Assembly (NCBI RefSeq): GCF_002964575.1
Contig: NZ_POQQ01000046.1
Location: 23,861 to 87,860, forward strand
Length of the DNA stretch: 64,000 bases
Reading direction: 5' to 3'
Source of the DNA: Streptococcus suis
GTDB lineage: Bacteria; Bacillota; Bacilli; Lactobacillales; Streptococcaceae
The notes below the pieces were generated by a model. The model did not search any database and was not told the DNA's origin. It saw only the letters and a list, made by a program, of their open reading frames with translations. The translations under genes and the position numbers were made by a program. Below, in pieces: positions 9,421 through 18,927 of this stretch; positions within the stretch are counted from its first letter, which is position 1; every line of letters begins with the position of its first letter.

Positions 9421-9474
9421 GAAGAAAGACGGAGGCCTATGGCCCCTGTTTTTCCGCTATTTAGGGGGATGTTT

Positions 9475-9957
9475 ATGGAGATTCGTTTTGCTCGACTATC
9501 AGATCTAGACCAGGTTCTGGAACTTGAAACTGCTAATTTTTCCAAAGAAGAACGGATTTCGGAGCAGGTTCTGGCAACCTTTTTAAGAGAAGTACCGCAG
9601 ACTTGCTTGGTCATGGAAGTAGAGGGCCAATTAGCAGGCTTTATCCTGGCCAGTCCATGGGCCTCTGCCACAGTTACAGATGAAATTTTCTATCTGGAGT
9701 CTGGTCAGTTGCCGACAGGTCAACACCTGGCTATAGCTAGCCTATCAGTAGCTCCCAACTATCAAGGCCAGGGGATAGGGACCCTCTTGCTTGCAGGTCT
9801 AAAAGAAGTAGCTGTCCAAGGAAACTATCAAGGGATTGCCCTGACCTGTAAGGAGAGCCTGATCAAGTATTACCAAATCAATCAATTTGAGGACCAGGGA
9901 CCTTCACAATCTCAATTTGGAGGAAAAACCTGGTATGATATGTATTGGAAAGCTTGA
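9475..9957 (+). CDS. GNAT family N-acetyltransferase
   Basis: About 160 residues with the GNAT fold. The acetyl-CoA loop is clear: LAIASLSVAPNYQGQGIGT and LLLAGLKEVA (motif A, Q/RxxGxG/A). I choose the ATG at 9475 (MEIRFARLSDLDQV) because AGGGGG lies about eight bases upstream; ATGs at 9439 and 9469 have worse spacing. It lies between murC and mltG and is probably co-transcribed. The substrate is not indicated; members acetylate small amines or protein N-termini. Confidence 0.85.
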   Translation: MEIRFARLSDLDQVLELETANFSKEERISEQVLATFLREVPQTCLVMEVEGQLAGFILASPWASATVTDEIFYLESGQLPTGQHLAIASLSVAPNYQGQGIGTLLLAGLKEVAVQGNYQGIALTCKESLIKYYQINQFEDQGPSQSQFGGKTWYDMYWKA

Positions 9958-10031
9958 TATAAAGGGAATTTCTTGCATTTCCTAGGCCTTTGAGATATAA
10001 TGTATAGTAACTGTGTGAAAGGAGCGATAGC

Positions 10032-11834
10032 GTGACAAAGGATACGAATGAAAATAACACGCAGTCTTCAAGTTTTCGCGATCAGATTTTGCGGGATTTG
10101 GAAGAATTGAAATTAAAACGTTTGGCAGACCAGGCCATCAAAGGTCAGACGGAACAACCAAACCAAGTGAAGGTTGACCAGCAAATAGAATTCCCTGCGG
10201 AACCAGTTAGCCAAAGAGAAACCATTCCAGTTGGAGAAATGACTTATCCGGAGACCTATTTGGCAGAGGAAGGTCAAGAAAATCTTGAAGAAGAGGTTGA
10301 GGAAATCATTCCATCAGAGCCTGTTGTTGAGACGGAAGACCTTGTTGTCGAGAAGGAAGAAGTACCAACTTCGGCTCCAGTGACCCAAGATACAGTCGAA
10401 CGCAATCTGGAAGAGTTGAGAAGATTGGTTGCAGCGAATACCACTGGTTTTGAAAATGAACCATCACCAGTTGCGACTCCAGAAACAGAAGTTGAACCCA
10501 GCTTAGAAGAGACATTTGTTGATTTTCCAGTAGAAGATGTTTCAGCAGTGACTGGTGATACAGAAATCATCTCCCTAGAAGATACCCTTCTAGCTTCAAA
10601 AATCAATGAAACGCCTGCAGAAAAGTCAGAAGAGCCAGTAGTTGCAACAGCCCTGCCATCTAGGAAGAATCTATCGAATAAGAGCAGTCTTCAACGTCGC
10701 AAGAAACAAGACAAGGCAGCCAAGCGCATCGTATCGGTGATCATGTCTTTGATTCTCCTAGTGGTAGTTGTGACGGGAATTGCAGGGTATATGTGGATCA
10801 AATCCAGCTTAGAGCCTGTTAATGCAAAAGCTACAGAAGCTGTTCAGGTTGAAATTCCAGAAGGCTCCTCTACTTTAGAAATCGGTAAGATCTTGGTAGA
10901 CAACCAGCTGGTGAAGAATGCAACGGTCTTTAATTACTATTCAAAAATCAAGAGCTATAATAACTTCCAAAGCGGTTATTACAATTTGAAGCAAAGCATG
11001 TCGGTTGACGATATTGCAAAAGCCTTACAAGAAAGTGGGACTCCGACTCCTCAGAAAGAGCCGGCAGGTAAAATCTTGATCGTCGAAGGGTATACACTGA
11101 CTCAAATCTCACAGGCTATTACCAATAATACCAAGACAGAAGATAAGAACGATAAGACACCATTCACTTCAGAAGAATTTATGGCGACAGTGACCAACCC
11201 AGATTTCATCAATCGGATGGTAGCTGCCTATCCACAATTGTTTGCTAGCCTCCCAGCAGCAGATAGCGGTGTTATCTATCAATTAGAGGGTTACCTCTTC
11301 CCTGCTGTCTATGAATATACTGAAGAAACAACAATGGAAGAATTGGTTGAGCAAATGATTGCGGCAATGGATGCTCGTTTGCAACCATATTATGAAACCA
11401 TTGCAGCTAAGAACTTGACGGTTAACGAAGTGCTGACTTTGGCCTCACTCGTTGAAAAAGAAGGTTCTACAGATGAGGATCGTCGCAATATTGCAAGTGT
11501 ATTCTTCAACCGTCTCAATAATGAAATGCCTTTACAGTCTAATATTGCTATTCTTTATGCACAAGGCAAGCTTGGTCAAGAAACAACTTTGGCAGAGGAT
11601 GCTGGAATTGATACCAACATTGATTCACCATATAACATCTATTGGAGGGCTGGCTTGATGCCTGGTCCAGTAGATAGCCCAAGTGTATCAGCGATTGAAG
11701 CGGTTATCAATGCCAACACAACGGATTATCTTTACTTTGTGGCAGATGTAACAACAGGTACGGTTTACTATGCGAGAACAATCGAAGAACACGACCAAAA
11801 CGTTGCTAAGTATGTCAACGCTCACTTAGAGTAA
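10032..11834 (+). CDS. mltG: Endolytic murein transglycosylase MltG
   Basis: Membrane-anchored lytic transglycosylase that cuts nascent glycan strands and works with the peripheral elongation machinery in streptococci. It has 600 residues: an acidic cytoplasmic N-terminus of about 230 residues, one membrane helix (about 234-256), a LysM-like segment, and the YceG catalytic domain with ASLVEKEG (catalytic Glu), MPLQSNIAILYA and SPYNIYWRAGLMPGP. Translation starts at GTG 10032, supported by AAAGGAG. The long acidic N-terminus is typical of streptococcal members. Confidence 0.95.
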   Translation: MTKDTNENNTQSSSFRDQILRDLEELKLKRLADQAIKGQTEQPNQVKVDQQIEFPAEPVSQRETIPVGEMTYPETYLAEEGQENLEEEVEEIIPSEPVVETEDLVVEKEEVPTSAPVTQDTVERNLEELRRLVAANTTGFENEPSPVATPETEVEPSLEETFVDFPVEDVSAVTGDTEIISLEDTLLASKINETPAEKSEEPVVATALPSRKNLSNKSSLQRRKKQDKAAKRIVSVIMSLILLVVVVTGIAGYMWIKSSLEPVNAKATEAVQVEIPEGSSTLEIGKILVDNQLVKNATVFNYYSKIKSYNNFQSGYYNLKQSMSVDDIAKALQESGTPTPQKEPAGKILIVEGYTLTQISQAITNNTKTEDKNDKTPFTSEEFMATVTNPDFINRMVAAYPQLFASLPAADSGVIYQLEGYLFPAVYEYTEETTMEELVEQMIAAMDARLQPYYETIAAKNLTVNEVLTLASLVEKEGSTDEDRRNIASVFFNRLNNEMPLQSNIAILYAQGKLGQETTLAEDAGIDTNIDSPYNIYWRAGLMPGPVDSPSVSAIEAVINANTTDYLYFVADVTTGTVYYARTIEEHDQNVAKYVNAHLE

Positions 11835-11848
11835 ATTAGAAATTTATA

Positions 11849-11883
11849 ACAAAATTATGTGGATTTCCACATAATTTTGTTTT
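11849..11883 (+). terminator. Strong terminator after mltG
   Basis: A perfect 14-bp stem (ACAAAATTATGTGG at 11849-11862 with its complement at 11867-11880), four-base loop, then TTTC. It separates mltG from greA. Confidence 0.9.
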
Positions 11884-11915
11884 CACAGAAAATGATAGAA
11901 AGAAAAGGAAATATA

Positions 11916-12398
11916 ATGGCAGAAAAAACCTATCCAATGACCTTGGAAGAAAAAGAAAAATTAGAAAAAGAATTGGAAGAGCTTAAGCTTGTCCGTCGTC
12001 CAGAAATCGTAGAGCGTATTAAAATTGCACGTTCTTATGGAGACCTCTCAGAAAACTCTGAGTACGAAGCGGCTAAAGATGAGCAAGCCTTTGTTGAAGG
12101 TCAAATTTCAACGATTGAAACCAAAATTCGCTATGCTGAGATTGTCAACAGCGATGCCGTTGCTGCAGATGAAGTAGCGATTGGTAAAACCGTTACAGTT
12201 CAAGAAGTCGGTGAGACGGAAGAGGAAGTTTACCACATTGTTGGTGCTGCGGGTGCAGATGCCTTTGCAAGTAAGATTTCTAACGAAAGCCCAATCGGTC
12301 ATGCCTTGATTGGTAAGAAGACAGGAGATGTGGCTATGATTGAAACACCTGCTGGCAGCTACGAAGTTAAAATCTTGAAAGTTGAAAAAACAAAATAA
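11916..12398 (+). CDS. greA: Transcription elongation factor GreA
   Basis: Binds the secondary channel of RNA polymerase and stimulates cleavage of backtracked RNA. It has 160 residues: the N-terminal coiled coil ([17 protein letters not shown]) with the tip motif [20 protein letters not shown], and the C-terminal FKBP-like domain ending in [15 protein letters not shown]. The start is taken at 11916, with AAAAGGAA upstream; an in-frame extension to 11859 runs back through the mltG terminator and is unlikely. Confidence 0.97.
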   Translation: MAEKTYPMTLEEKEKLEKELEELKLVRRPEIVERIKIARSYGDLSENSEYEAAKDEQAFVEGQISTIETKIRYAEIVNSDAVAADEVAIGKTVTVQEVGETEEEVYHIVGAAGADAFASKISNESPIGHALIGKKTGDVAMIETPAGSYEVKILKVEKTK

Positions 12399-12404
12399 GG
12401 TGTG

Positions 12405-12432
12405 GAGAGAGTCGAATGATTCTCTCTTTTTT
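12405..12432 (+). terminator. Terminator after greA
   Basis: GAGAGA pairs with TCTCTC (with inner GTC/GAT pairing) and is followed by TTTTTTG. Confidence 0.75.
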
Positions 12433-12441
12433 GCATTAGAA

Positions 12442-12666
12442 AACAACCATCCGACCAGATGGTTGTTCAGAACGCAGACAAACTCCTAAAAATACAAAAA
12501 ATTGAAGAAGTTTGTGAATGATAGCAAGTCATTAAACTCTTAGAAACGTTGATATTTCGGTGGTTCTGAGAGTTTTTATTTTCAACATAAAGAAAAAAGA
12601 TTGAAGAAAATTGTCCAAAATGGACTTTTTCCTCAATCTGAACAACTATCTGACCAGATGGTTGTT
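12442..12666. repeat. Duplicated hairpins bounding a structured non-coding stretch
   Basis: Two near-identical hairpins, AACAACCAT…ATGGTTGTT at 12442-12467 and AACAACTAT…ATGGTTGTT at 12641-12666, share the loop GACCAG. Between them lie an AACTCTTAGAA/TTCTGAGAGTT stem (about 12534-12576) and a long imperfect inverted repeat at 12598-12639 (AGATTGA…TCAATCT). No gene is visible. The right hairpin abuts the yidC stop codon and may act as its terminator. The block resembles a remnant of a small mobile element; this is not proven. Confidence 0.5.
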
Positions 12667-12671
12667 ATTGT

Positions 12672-13589
12672 TTATCTAGACCGTTGTTTGCCAGCATTAC
12701 GATTGGTTTTCTTAGAAGCTTTTTCTTCAATGATGGCAGATGCTTTTGGAGTAACATCTTTTACTGTAGATTTGTAAGGTTTTGGCGGGTTGTTCTTAAA
12801 TTCTTCCTCTACCTTAGCGCGAACTTTTGGCTTGAGGATGAAGTTGGTCAAGGCTTGTTGGACAAGTCCAATCATACCACCGACTACCCAGTAAAGAGTG
12901 ACACCTGCTGGGGAAGTCCAGGAGAAGATGACAATCATGATTGGGTTCATATAGGCGACAGTTTGCATTTGCTTTTTCTGCTCTTCATCCATCCCCACCT
13001 GCATCAGCATGGATTGGGCATAGTAGAGGATACCAGCTACAGCAGTTAGAATCATACTTGGTTGACCAAGAGGAATTCCCAGGAATGTCGCTTCGGAAAT
13101 ACCTGGTGTGTAGCGGGCTGCGTAGAAGAGGGCAGTGAAGAATGGCATTTGGATGAGCAGTGGAAGACAGCCCATACCGCCAAACATGCTGACACCGTAT
13201 TGTTTTTGCGCCGCAAAGAATTCTTGCTGGGCAGCCAATTGTTCCTCTTGCGAACTTGCATTTTTCATGCGTTCTTGGATAGGTCCCAAGATTGGCTTGA
13301 GGTAGTTCATTTTTTCTGACTGATAGGTTGACTTCCATGATTGGTAGATACCCAATGGCATGATGAGGAAGCGGACAATCAGGGTCACTACAATGATAGC
13401 CACACCAAATCCTAAACCTTGGTTTTCAGCGAAGAAGGTGATTAGGTTCCCCATTGGTTCAACCAGATAGTTGTAAACCCATCCTTCACCGGTTGGAACA
13501 CCCTTGCCATCTGTTTTGACACATCCAGCTAAAAATACAAGGCTGGCAAGAGCCATACTGCCTAAGAGGAGACGTTTATTCTTTTTCAA
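12672..13589 (-). CDS. yidC: Membrane protein insertase YidC/OxaA (lipoprotein form)
   Basis: Inserts and folds membrane proteins, alone or with Sec. It has 305 residues with a lipoprotein signal (FLAGC, Cys23). The conserved core contains about five membrane segments, with FGGMGCLPLLIQMPFF and GVTLYWVVGGMIGLVQQ. The C-terminus is basic (SKKTNRNAGKQRSR) and likely contacts the ribosome. acyP lies just upstream on the same strand but may be a separate unit. Streptococci usually carry two YidC paralogs; which one this is cannot be decided here. Confidence 0.94.
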   Translation of the reverse strand: MKKNKRLLLGSMALASLVFLAGCVKTDGKGVPTGEGWVYNYLVEPMGNLITFFAENQGLGFGVAIIVVTLIVRFLIMPLGIYQSWKSTYQSEKMNYLKPILGPIQERMKNASSQEEQLAAQQEFFAAQKQYGVSMFGGMGCLPLLIQMPFFTALFYAARYTPGISEATFLGIPLGQPSMILTAVAGILYYAQSMLMQVGMDEEQKKQMQTVAYMNPIMIVIFSWTSPAGVTLYWVVGGMIGLVQQALTNFILKPKVRAKVEEEFKNNPPKPYKSTVKDVTPKASAIIEEKASKKTNRNAGKQRSR

Positions 13590-13655
13590 ATCGATACATT
13601 CCTTTTAATACATGATAGATTCTATTTTACTGTTTTTATGCACAATTTTCAAGTT

Positions 13656-13937
13656 TTACCTATGGCTGACCTGAAAATCATGGTAGTCTTCGAAATTCGC
13701 TAGGGTCACATCCAAATAGCTCACTTTTGCCATACGTGAGGGCCCTTTTCGGACTTCATGGATAAAATGGCTGAGCTTCTCAGCGTTCTCGGATTGAGCC
13801 AGGATGGTGACTGTTCCATCTTCATTGTTCCAAACCCTGCCGAAGATGTCTCCGATTTCCACTGCTAAAAATTGAACAGCCCAGCGAAAACCAACTCCCT
13901 GCACCCGACCAGATGCAATCATTTTAACCTTTCTCAT
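13656..13937 (-). CDS. acyP: Acylphosphatase
   Basis: A small enzyme that hydrolyses acyl phosphates. Its 93 residues show the signature GRVQGVGFRW (phosphate-binding loop with catalytic Arg) and VWNNEDGTV with the catalytic Asn. AAAGGAG precedes the start. It sits head to head with the rRNA methyltransferase gene. The physiological substrate is not known for bacterial members in general. Confidence 0.92.
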   Translation of the reverse strand: MRKVKMIASGRVQGVGFRWAVQFLAVEIGDIFGRVWNNEDGTVTILAQSENAEKLSHFIHEVRKGPSRMAKVSYLDVTLANFEDYHDFQVSHR

Positions 13938-14007
13938 AAGTTTCTCCTTTTGACAAGACCTTTACTTTATTATATCATTGTTGGGTAAGAAAGAAAATGA
14001 GGAAATT

Positions 14008-14748
14008 ATGGAAGTTATCCGTTCAAAATCCAATAATTTAATCAAGCAGATTAAGAAATTACAGCAGAAAAAATACCGTCGTTCATCCTACTTAATAGAG
14101 GGCTGGCATTTATTAGAAGAGGCTTTGGCTGCTGGTGCAAGGATTGAACACATTTTGGTAGTAGAAGAGCATGTGGACAGGGTTGCCCAGTTGGAAAAGG
14201 TGACTGTGGTTAGTCCAGAAATCATGCAGGACTTGGCTGATTCCAAGTCACCTCAAGGAGTAGTAGCCCAACTGGCTCTGCCTAGTCAGGAACTCCCTGA
14301 CCAGCTAGCAGGTAAATATCTGGTCTTGGAAGATGTGCAGGATCCAGGAAATGTGGGGACCATCATTCGAACGGCTGATGCGGCAGGTTTTGAGGGTGTA
14401 TTTCTGACCGATAAGTCAGCTGATATTTACAATATGAAGGTTCTTCGTTCTATGCAGGGGAGTCACTTTCATTTGCCAATTTATCGCCTGCCAATCGGAG
14501 ATATTTTCTCTACCTTAAAACACCATCAGGTGGAGATTTTGGCAACGACCCTATCTAGTCAGTCTGTAGATTATAGGCAGGTAGCACCAGGGGCTAGCTT
14601 TGCACTTGTGATGGGAAATGAAGGTCAGGGGATTTCGGATTTTGTGGCTGAGGAAGCCAATCAGCTGGTTCACATCACCATGCCTGGTCAGGCAGAGAGT
14701 TTGAATGTTGCCATTGCAGCAGGAATTTTAGTCTTTAGCTTTATTTAA
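14008..14748 (+). CDS. TrmH/SpoU family RNA 2'-O-methyltransferase
   Basis: SPOUT-fold methyltransferase of 246 residues. An N-terminal RNA-binding part (SNNLIKQIKKLQQKKYR…YLIEGWHLLEEAL) is followed by the SpoU domain with LEDVQDPGNVGTIIRTADAAG, VMGNEGQGIS and the knotted SLNVAIAAGIL. I use ATG 14008 with GAGGAAATT in front; a TTG at 13978 would add ten unsupported residues. It probably methylates a ribose in 23S rRNA; the exact site is unknown. Confidence 0.92.
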   Translation: MEVIRSKSNNLIKQIKKLQQKKYRRSSYLIEGWHLLEEALAAGARIEHILVVEEHVDRVAQLEKVTVVSPEIMQDLADSKSPQGVVAQLALPSQELPDQLAGKYLVLEDVQDPGNVGTIIRTADAAGFEGVFLTDKSADIYNMKVLRSMQGSHFHLPIYRLPIGDIFSTLKHHQVEILATTLSSQSVDYRQVAPGASFALVMGNEGQGISDFVAEEANQLVHITMPGQAESLNVAIAAGILVFSFI

Positions 14749-14796
14749 GCCAAGAAGCATAAACTGTGTTATAATAACAAAACGAGGTTTACATCT

Positions 14797-15279
14797 ATGG
14801 GTGCTTATAAAAAAGATAAAGAATATATGGCTTATGTCGGTCACTTGATTGACACTAAAAAGGTGCAGAAGTTGGCGGACATTCCCCACCACTATCATTC
14901 GACACGCTTGGAACATTCGATCAATGTTTCCTACACCAGCTATAAAATCGCTAAAAAATTTGGCTGGGATGCCAAGTCGACTGCTCGAGGTGGTCTTCTA
15001 CACGACCTTTTCTTCTATGACTGGCGTGAAACCAAATTTAACAAAAGTCATGCCTGGGTCCATCCGCGGATTGCCAAGCGCAATGCAGAAAAATTGACCA
15101 AACTCAATAAGGTAGAAGAAGATATTATTGTCAAGCATATGTTTGGTGCAACCATTGCTCCGCCACGTTATAAGGAATCATGGATTGTGACCTGCGTAGA
15201 CAAGTATTGGGCAGTACGTGAGTTTACCCTGCCCTTGCAATATAAATGGAAAAATCGAAAGATCCTACGTTTTCAGTAG
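14797..15279 (+). CDS. HD-domain phosphohydrolase
   Basis: A 160-residue HD-superfamily protein: H…HD…D ligands are seen in HSTRLEHSINVSYTSY, GGLLHDLFFYDW and CVDKYWAV. HD proteins are metal-dependent phosphohydrolases acting on nucleotides or related compounds. TATAATAAC at about 14770 and ACGAGG before the ATG suggest its own promoter. It is followed 20 bp later by the BI-1-type membrane gene. The substrate is unknown. Confidence 0.85.
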   Translation: MGAYKKDKEYMAYVGHLIDTKKVQKLADIPHHYHSTRLEHSINVSYTSYKIAKKFGWDAKSTARGGLLHDLFFYDWRETKFNKSHAWVHPRIAKRNAEKLTKLNKVEEDIIVKHMFGATIAPPRYKESWIVTCVDKYWAVREFTLPLQYKWKNRKILRFQ

Positions 15280-15298
15280 GATGTAAAAGGAGAAGCAT

Positions 15299-16000
15299 AT
15301 GAATAACGATTCATTTATTATCAATCAGGTGGATAATACCGCCCTCAACCGTTTCTTTGGTAAGATTTATGGTGTTGTTGCTATGGGGATTGGCTTGTCA
15401 GCCCTTGTTTCCTTCTTGGCCGTTACCGTCTTCCAGCAGCTGCTTTATGCCTTGCTTAGTGCCGGTTCCATTGTGATGATGTTGGTCATGTTGGGACAGA
15501 TTGCCTTGGTGGTTTCAGCTTCTACTATGGCAGCTAAAAATAGCCCTATGGCCTTGCCAATCTTCTTGGCTTACTCGGTTACCAACGGCTTGACCATCAG
15601 CATGGTCTTGATGTTCTACACAACTGAGACGGTTGCCTTGGCCTTCCTATCAGCTGCTCTGATGTTTGCCATTATGGCAGTCATCGGTATGACAACCAAG
15701 AAAAATCTTTCTGGTATGGCCCAAGCGCTGCGCGCAGCCCTCTGGGGAATTATGATTGCTAGTGTCATCAATATCTTCCTTCGCAGCTCAGGGATTAGCT
15801 TTGCTATGTCTATCGTATCTGTCCTTGTTTTCTCAGGTTTGATTGCCTATGACAACCAACGTATCCGCGACGTTTTCGAACAGACAGGCGGCAATGTGCA
15901 AAATGGTTGGGTAGTGTCAATGGCCCTTCAACTCTACCTTGACTTTGTCAACCTCTTCCTTAACTTGCTTCGCATTTTTGGAATGATGAACAGAGATTAG
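15299..16000 (+). CDS. Bax inhibitor-1 / YccA family membrane protein
   Basis: A 233-residue protein with about seven membrane helices and the BI-1 signature AYDNQRIRDV, plus ALQLYLDFVNLFLNLLRIFG at the C-terminus. Bacterial members include YccA, which modulates FtsH, and the calcium-leak protein YetJ. AAAGGAGAAGC precedes the ATG. It may share a transcript with the HD gene and ends at a bidirectional terminator. The role here cannot be fixed from sequence. Confidence 0.9.
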   Translation: MNNDSFIINQVDNTALNRFFGKIYGVVAMGIGLSALVSFLAVTVFQQLLYALLSAGSIVMMLVMLGQIALVVSASTMAAKNSPMALPIFLAYSVTNGLTISMVLMFYTTETVALAFLSAALMFAIMAVIGMTTKKNLSGMAQALRAALWGIMIASVINIFLRSSGISFAMSIVSVLVFSGLIAYDNQRIRDVFEQTGGNVQNGWVVSMALQLYLDFVNLFLNLLRIFGMMNRD

Positions 16001-16023
16001 TAGAATAGCGATGATAAAAAAAC

Positions 16024-16050
16024 TCAGAAGTTTTTGGACTTCTGAATTTT
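16024..16050. terminator. Bidirectional terminator between the BI-1 gene and manA
   Basis: TCAGAAGT (16024-16031) pairs with ACTTCTGA (16038-16045); T-runs follow on the plus strand and A-runs precede it, so it can serve both converging genes. Confidence 0.85.
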
Positions 16051-16055
16051 TTTGC

Positions 16056-17006
16056 TTACTTTGTGTCATTAGCATGGCTGGCGATGATCTCCATTTGACC
16101 AGTGAGGGTCCAGTCAGTTACATCCGCAGGTAGGATAAAGTGGCTTCCTTTTTGAAGTGGGTAGCTTGTTTCGCCGACTTGGATGGCACCTTGACCGTCA
16201 ATAACACTGACGAGCAGGTAAGGAACGGTTTGCTCCATCTGGATTTCTCCCTTGGTCTGCCACTTATAGACTGTGAAGAAGGGATTTGATACCAGGAGGG
16301 TGGTGTCCAGCTTGCCTACTTTGAGTTGAGCAGGTGTTGAATTAGCTACAGGACCGATGGTCAAGACATCAATCGATTTTTCAATATGAAGTTCACGGAG
16401 ATTACCTTCATCATCACGGCGGTCAAAGTCATAAACACGGTAGGTCGTGTCGCTAGACTGCTGGGTTTCTAAAATCATGATTCCCTTACCGATGGCGTGC
16501 ATGGTGCCGCTAGGGACGAAGAAGAAGTCGCCTTTTTTAACGGGTACATGGGTCAAGAGCTTGTCCCAATCTCCAGCTTGGATTTGCTGGCGGAGTTCTT
16601 CTTTGGATTGGGCATTGTGACCGTAGATAATCTCAGCCCCTTCTTCGGCTTCCAAGATATACCAACATTCTGTCTTGCCAAGTTCGCCTTCGTGAGCCAA
16701 GCCATAGTTGTCATCAGGATGGACTTGGACACTGAGCCAGTCTTCTGCATCCAGGATTTTTGTTAGGAGAGGAAAGACTTCATCTTTTGGATTGCCAAAT
16801 AAATGCTTTTCATTTGTGTAGAGATCATCTAGTCCTCTGCCCTTGTAGCGACCGTTTGAAACGGTGGTAACCCCATTTGGATGGGCAGAAATAGCCCAGC
16901 ACTCGCCAGTTTTATCGCTTGGGATGTCATAGTTGTAATTGGTTTTCAGGCGATTGCCACCCCAAATTTTTTCATGCATGACAGGTGTGAGGAATAATGG
17001 TTCCAT
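16056..17006 (-). CDS. manA: Mannose-6-phosphate isomerase, class I
   Basis: Interconverts mannose-6-phosphate and fructose-6-phosphate. A 316-residue cupin-type enzyme with the zinc ligands in VQVHPDDNYGLAHEGELGKTE and GTMHAIGKG. The N-terminus PLFLTPVMHEKIWGGNRL is characteristic of the short Firmicutes form. AAGGAGA precedes the start. It is a single gene pointing left and ends at the shared terminator with the BI-1 gene. Confidence 0.95.
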   Translation of the reverse strand: MEPLFLTPVMHEKIWGGNRLKTNYNYDIPSDKTGECWAISAHPNGVTTVSNGRYKGRGLDDLYTNEKHLFGNPKDEVFPLLTKILDAEDWLSVQVHPDDNYGLAHEGELGKTECWYILEAEEGAEIIYGHNAQSKEELRQQIQAGDWDKLLTHVPVKKGDFFFVPSGTMHAIGKGIMILETQQSSDTTYRVYDFDRRDDEGNLRELHIEKSIDVLTIGPVANSTPAQLKVGKLDTTLLVSNPFFTVYKWQTKGEIQMEQTVPYLLVSVIDGQGAIQVGETSYPLQKGSHFILPADVTDWTLTGQMEIIASHANDTK

Positions 17007-17206
17007 GATCTTCTCCTTATTGTTGACTTTCTATGACTAGTATAACAGATTATGGAAGAATTTTGTAGTGGGACAGAAAGGTAGGTCTTACTTGATTATA
17101 AGCTTGTCTGCTTGGCAGGCTCTATTATGAGGAAAAGGGCTAGTTGTTTTACCCTCCCACCCCTTGCTTGTGGTATAATATACTAAAACCGAAAGAGAGG
17201 GAAGAC

Positions 17207-18139
17207 ATGACCGTTTTTGTAAAAGACTTACTTGATAATCTGCGGATTGAATGTGCCTATAGCACAGAGGAACTGCTCCAAAAAGAGATTACGACTTCCG
17301 ATATTACCCGGCCTGGTTTGGAAATGACAGGCTACTTTGATTATTATTCTCCCGAGCGTATTCAGCTCATGGGGATGAAGGAATGGTCTTATTTGATGGC
17401 CATGACAGCCCATAACCGCTACCAAGTGCTATCGCAGATGTTCCAGCCAGAAACGCCGGTTATTATTGTGGCGCGTGGTTTGGAAATTCCAGAGGAGATG
17501 TACCGAGCGGCGAAAGAAAAGAAGATTGCCATCTGTCGCAGTAAGACAGCGACCAGCCGTCTGTCAGGAGAATTGTCCTCCTATCTGGACAGCCGATTGG
17601 CCCAACGGACCAGCGTTCACGGTGTCTTGATGGACATCTACGGCATGGGTGTTCTTATCCAAGGGGATTCTGGTATCGGTAAGAGCGAAACGGGTCTGGA
17701 GTTGGTCAAGCGTGGTCACCGTCTGGTTGCGGATGACCGTGTGGATGTCTATGCCAAGGATGATGTGACCCTCTGGGGTGAGCCAGCAGAAATTCTGCGC
17801 CACCTATTAGAAATCCGTGGTGTAGGGATTATCGACATCATGAGTTTGTATGGTGCTAGCGCGGTTAAGGATTCTTCAGAGGTCCAGTTGGCTGTTTACC
17901 TAGAAAACTATGAAACAGGTAAGGTCTTTGACCGTCTGGGGAATTCTGGTGATACCATTGAAATTGCAGGTATTTCGATTCCACAAATCCGCATCCCTGT
18001 TAAGACTGGTCGTAACATTTCGGTAGTAATTGAAGCAGCCGCTATGAACTACCGTGCCAAACAGATGGGTTATGATGCAACCAAGATTTTCGAGGAACGT
18101 CTAGGCAAGCTTATCCAGCAGAATAAGGAAGAGGTCTAG
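17207..18139 (+). CDS. hprK: HPr kinase/phosphorylase
   Basis: Bifunctional enzyme that phosphorylates or dephosphorylates HPr on Ser46 and so drives CcpA-dependent carbon catabolite control. At 310 residues it shows the Walker A loop [16 protein letters not shown], the downstream [10 protein letters not shown], and the C-terminal signature [16 protein letters not shown] start at 17207 (MTVFVKDLL), after GAGAGGGAAG; the longer frame to 17144 runs through the promoter TGGTATAATA. lgt follows after one base, the usual hprK–lgt operon. Confidence 0.96.
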   Translation: MTVFVKDLLDNLRIECAYSTEELLQKEITTSDITRPGLEMTGYFDYYSPERIQLMGMKEWSYLMAMTAHNRYQVLSQMFQPETPVIIVARGLEIPEEMYRAAKEKKIAICRSKTATSRLSGELSSYLDSRLAQRTSVHGVLMDIYGMGVLIQGDSGIGKSETGLELVKRGHRLVADDRVDVYAKDDVTLWGEPAEILRHLLEIRGVGIIDIMSLYGASAVKDSSEVQLAVYLENYETGKVFDRLGNSGDTIEIAGISIPQIRIPVKTGRNISVVIEAAAMNYRAKQMGYDATKIFEERLGKLIQQNKEEV

Positions 18140-18140
18140 T

Positions 18141-18917
18141 ATGGATCCGATAGCGATTAGATTAGGTCCTTTAGAAATTCGCTGGTATGCCATCTGTATC
18201 TTGCTAGGCTTGGTAGTGGGTGTTTACTTGGCGACCAAGGAAGCGCCGCGCAAGAAGATTTTGCAGGATGATATTTTGGATTTTATCTTGCTAGCCTTTC
18301 CGCTTTCCATTATCGGAGCCAGAATATATTATGTCGCTTTTTCATGGAGCGAGTACAAGGATAATCTCTTATCTGTCTTTGCTATCTGGAATGGTGGAAT
18401 TGCTATCTATGGTGGTTTGATAACAGGGGCAATCGTACTCTATTTCTTTACTCGGCACCGTTTCATCCATACGCTGGACTTTCTGGATGTGGTGGCACCT
18501 TCTGTCATGATTGCGCAAGCCATTGGGCGTTGGGGAAATTTCTTTAACCAGGAGGCCTATGGTAAGGCTGTGGACAGCTTGAACTACCTACCAGCCTTTA
18601 TTCGAGACCAGATGTATATTGATGGCGCCTACCGTCAACCCACCTTCTTGTTTGAAAGTCTGTGGAATTTGCTTGGTTTTGGCTTGATTTGTGTCTTACG
18701 CAGAAGGCCAAACCTGCTTAAACAAGGTGAAATCACAGCCTTTTACCTGATTTGGTATGGTTTTGGTCGCCTCTTGATAGAAGGCCTGCGGACAGATAGC
18801 CTCATGTTCTTGGGAATCCGTATTTCCCAATGGCTATCTGGCATTCTTATCTTAGTTGGTATCAGCATGGTTGTGGTGCGGAGAAGACAATCGTCTATTC
18901 CATTTTATCAATCCTAA
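18141..18917 (+). CDS. lgt: Prolipoprotein diacylglyceryl transferase
   Basis: Membrane enzyme that attaches diacylglycerol to the lipobox cysteine of prolipoproteins. A 258-residue protein with about seven membrane helices. The Lgt signature is present: [14 protein letters not shown], then [14 protein letters not shown] with the essential Arg and Asn. It starts two bases after the hprK stop and is followed by two small envelope genes that are probably in the same transcript. Client lipoproteins include YidC in this window. Confidence 0.96.
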   Translation: MDPIAIRLGPLEIRWYAICILLGLVVGVYLATKEAPRKKILQDDILDFILLAFPLSIIGARIYYVAFSWSEYKDNLLSVFAIWNGGIAIYGGLITGAIVLYFFTRHRFIHTLDFLDVVAPSVMIAQAIGRWGNFFNQEAYGKAVDSLNYLPAFIRDQMYIDGAYRQPTFLFESLWNLLGFGLICVLRRRPNLLKQGEITAFYLIWYGFGRLLIEGLRTDSLMFLGIRISQWLSGILILVGISMVVVRRRQSSIPFYQS

Positions 18918-18927
18918 AGGAGAATAT

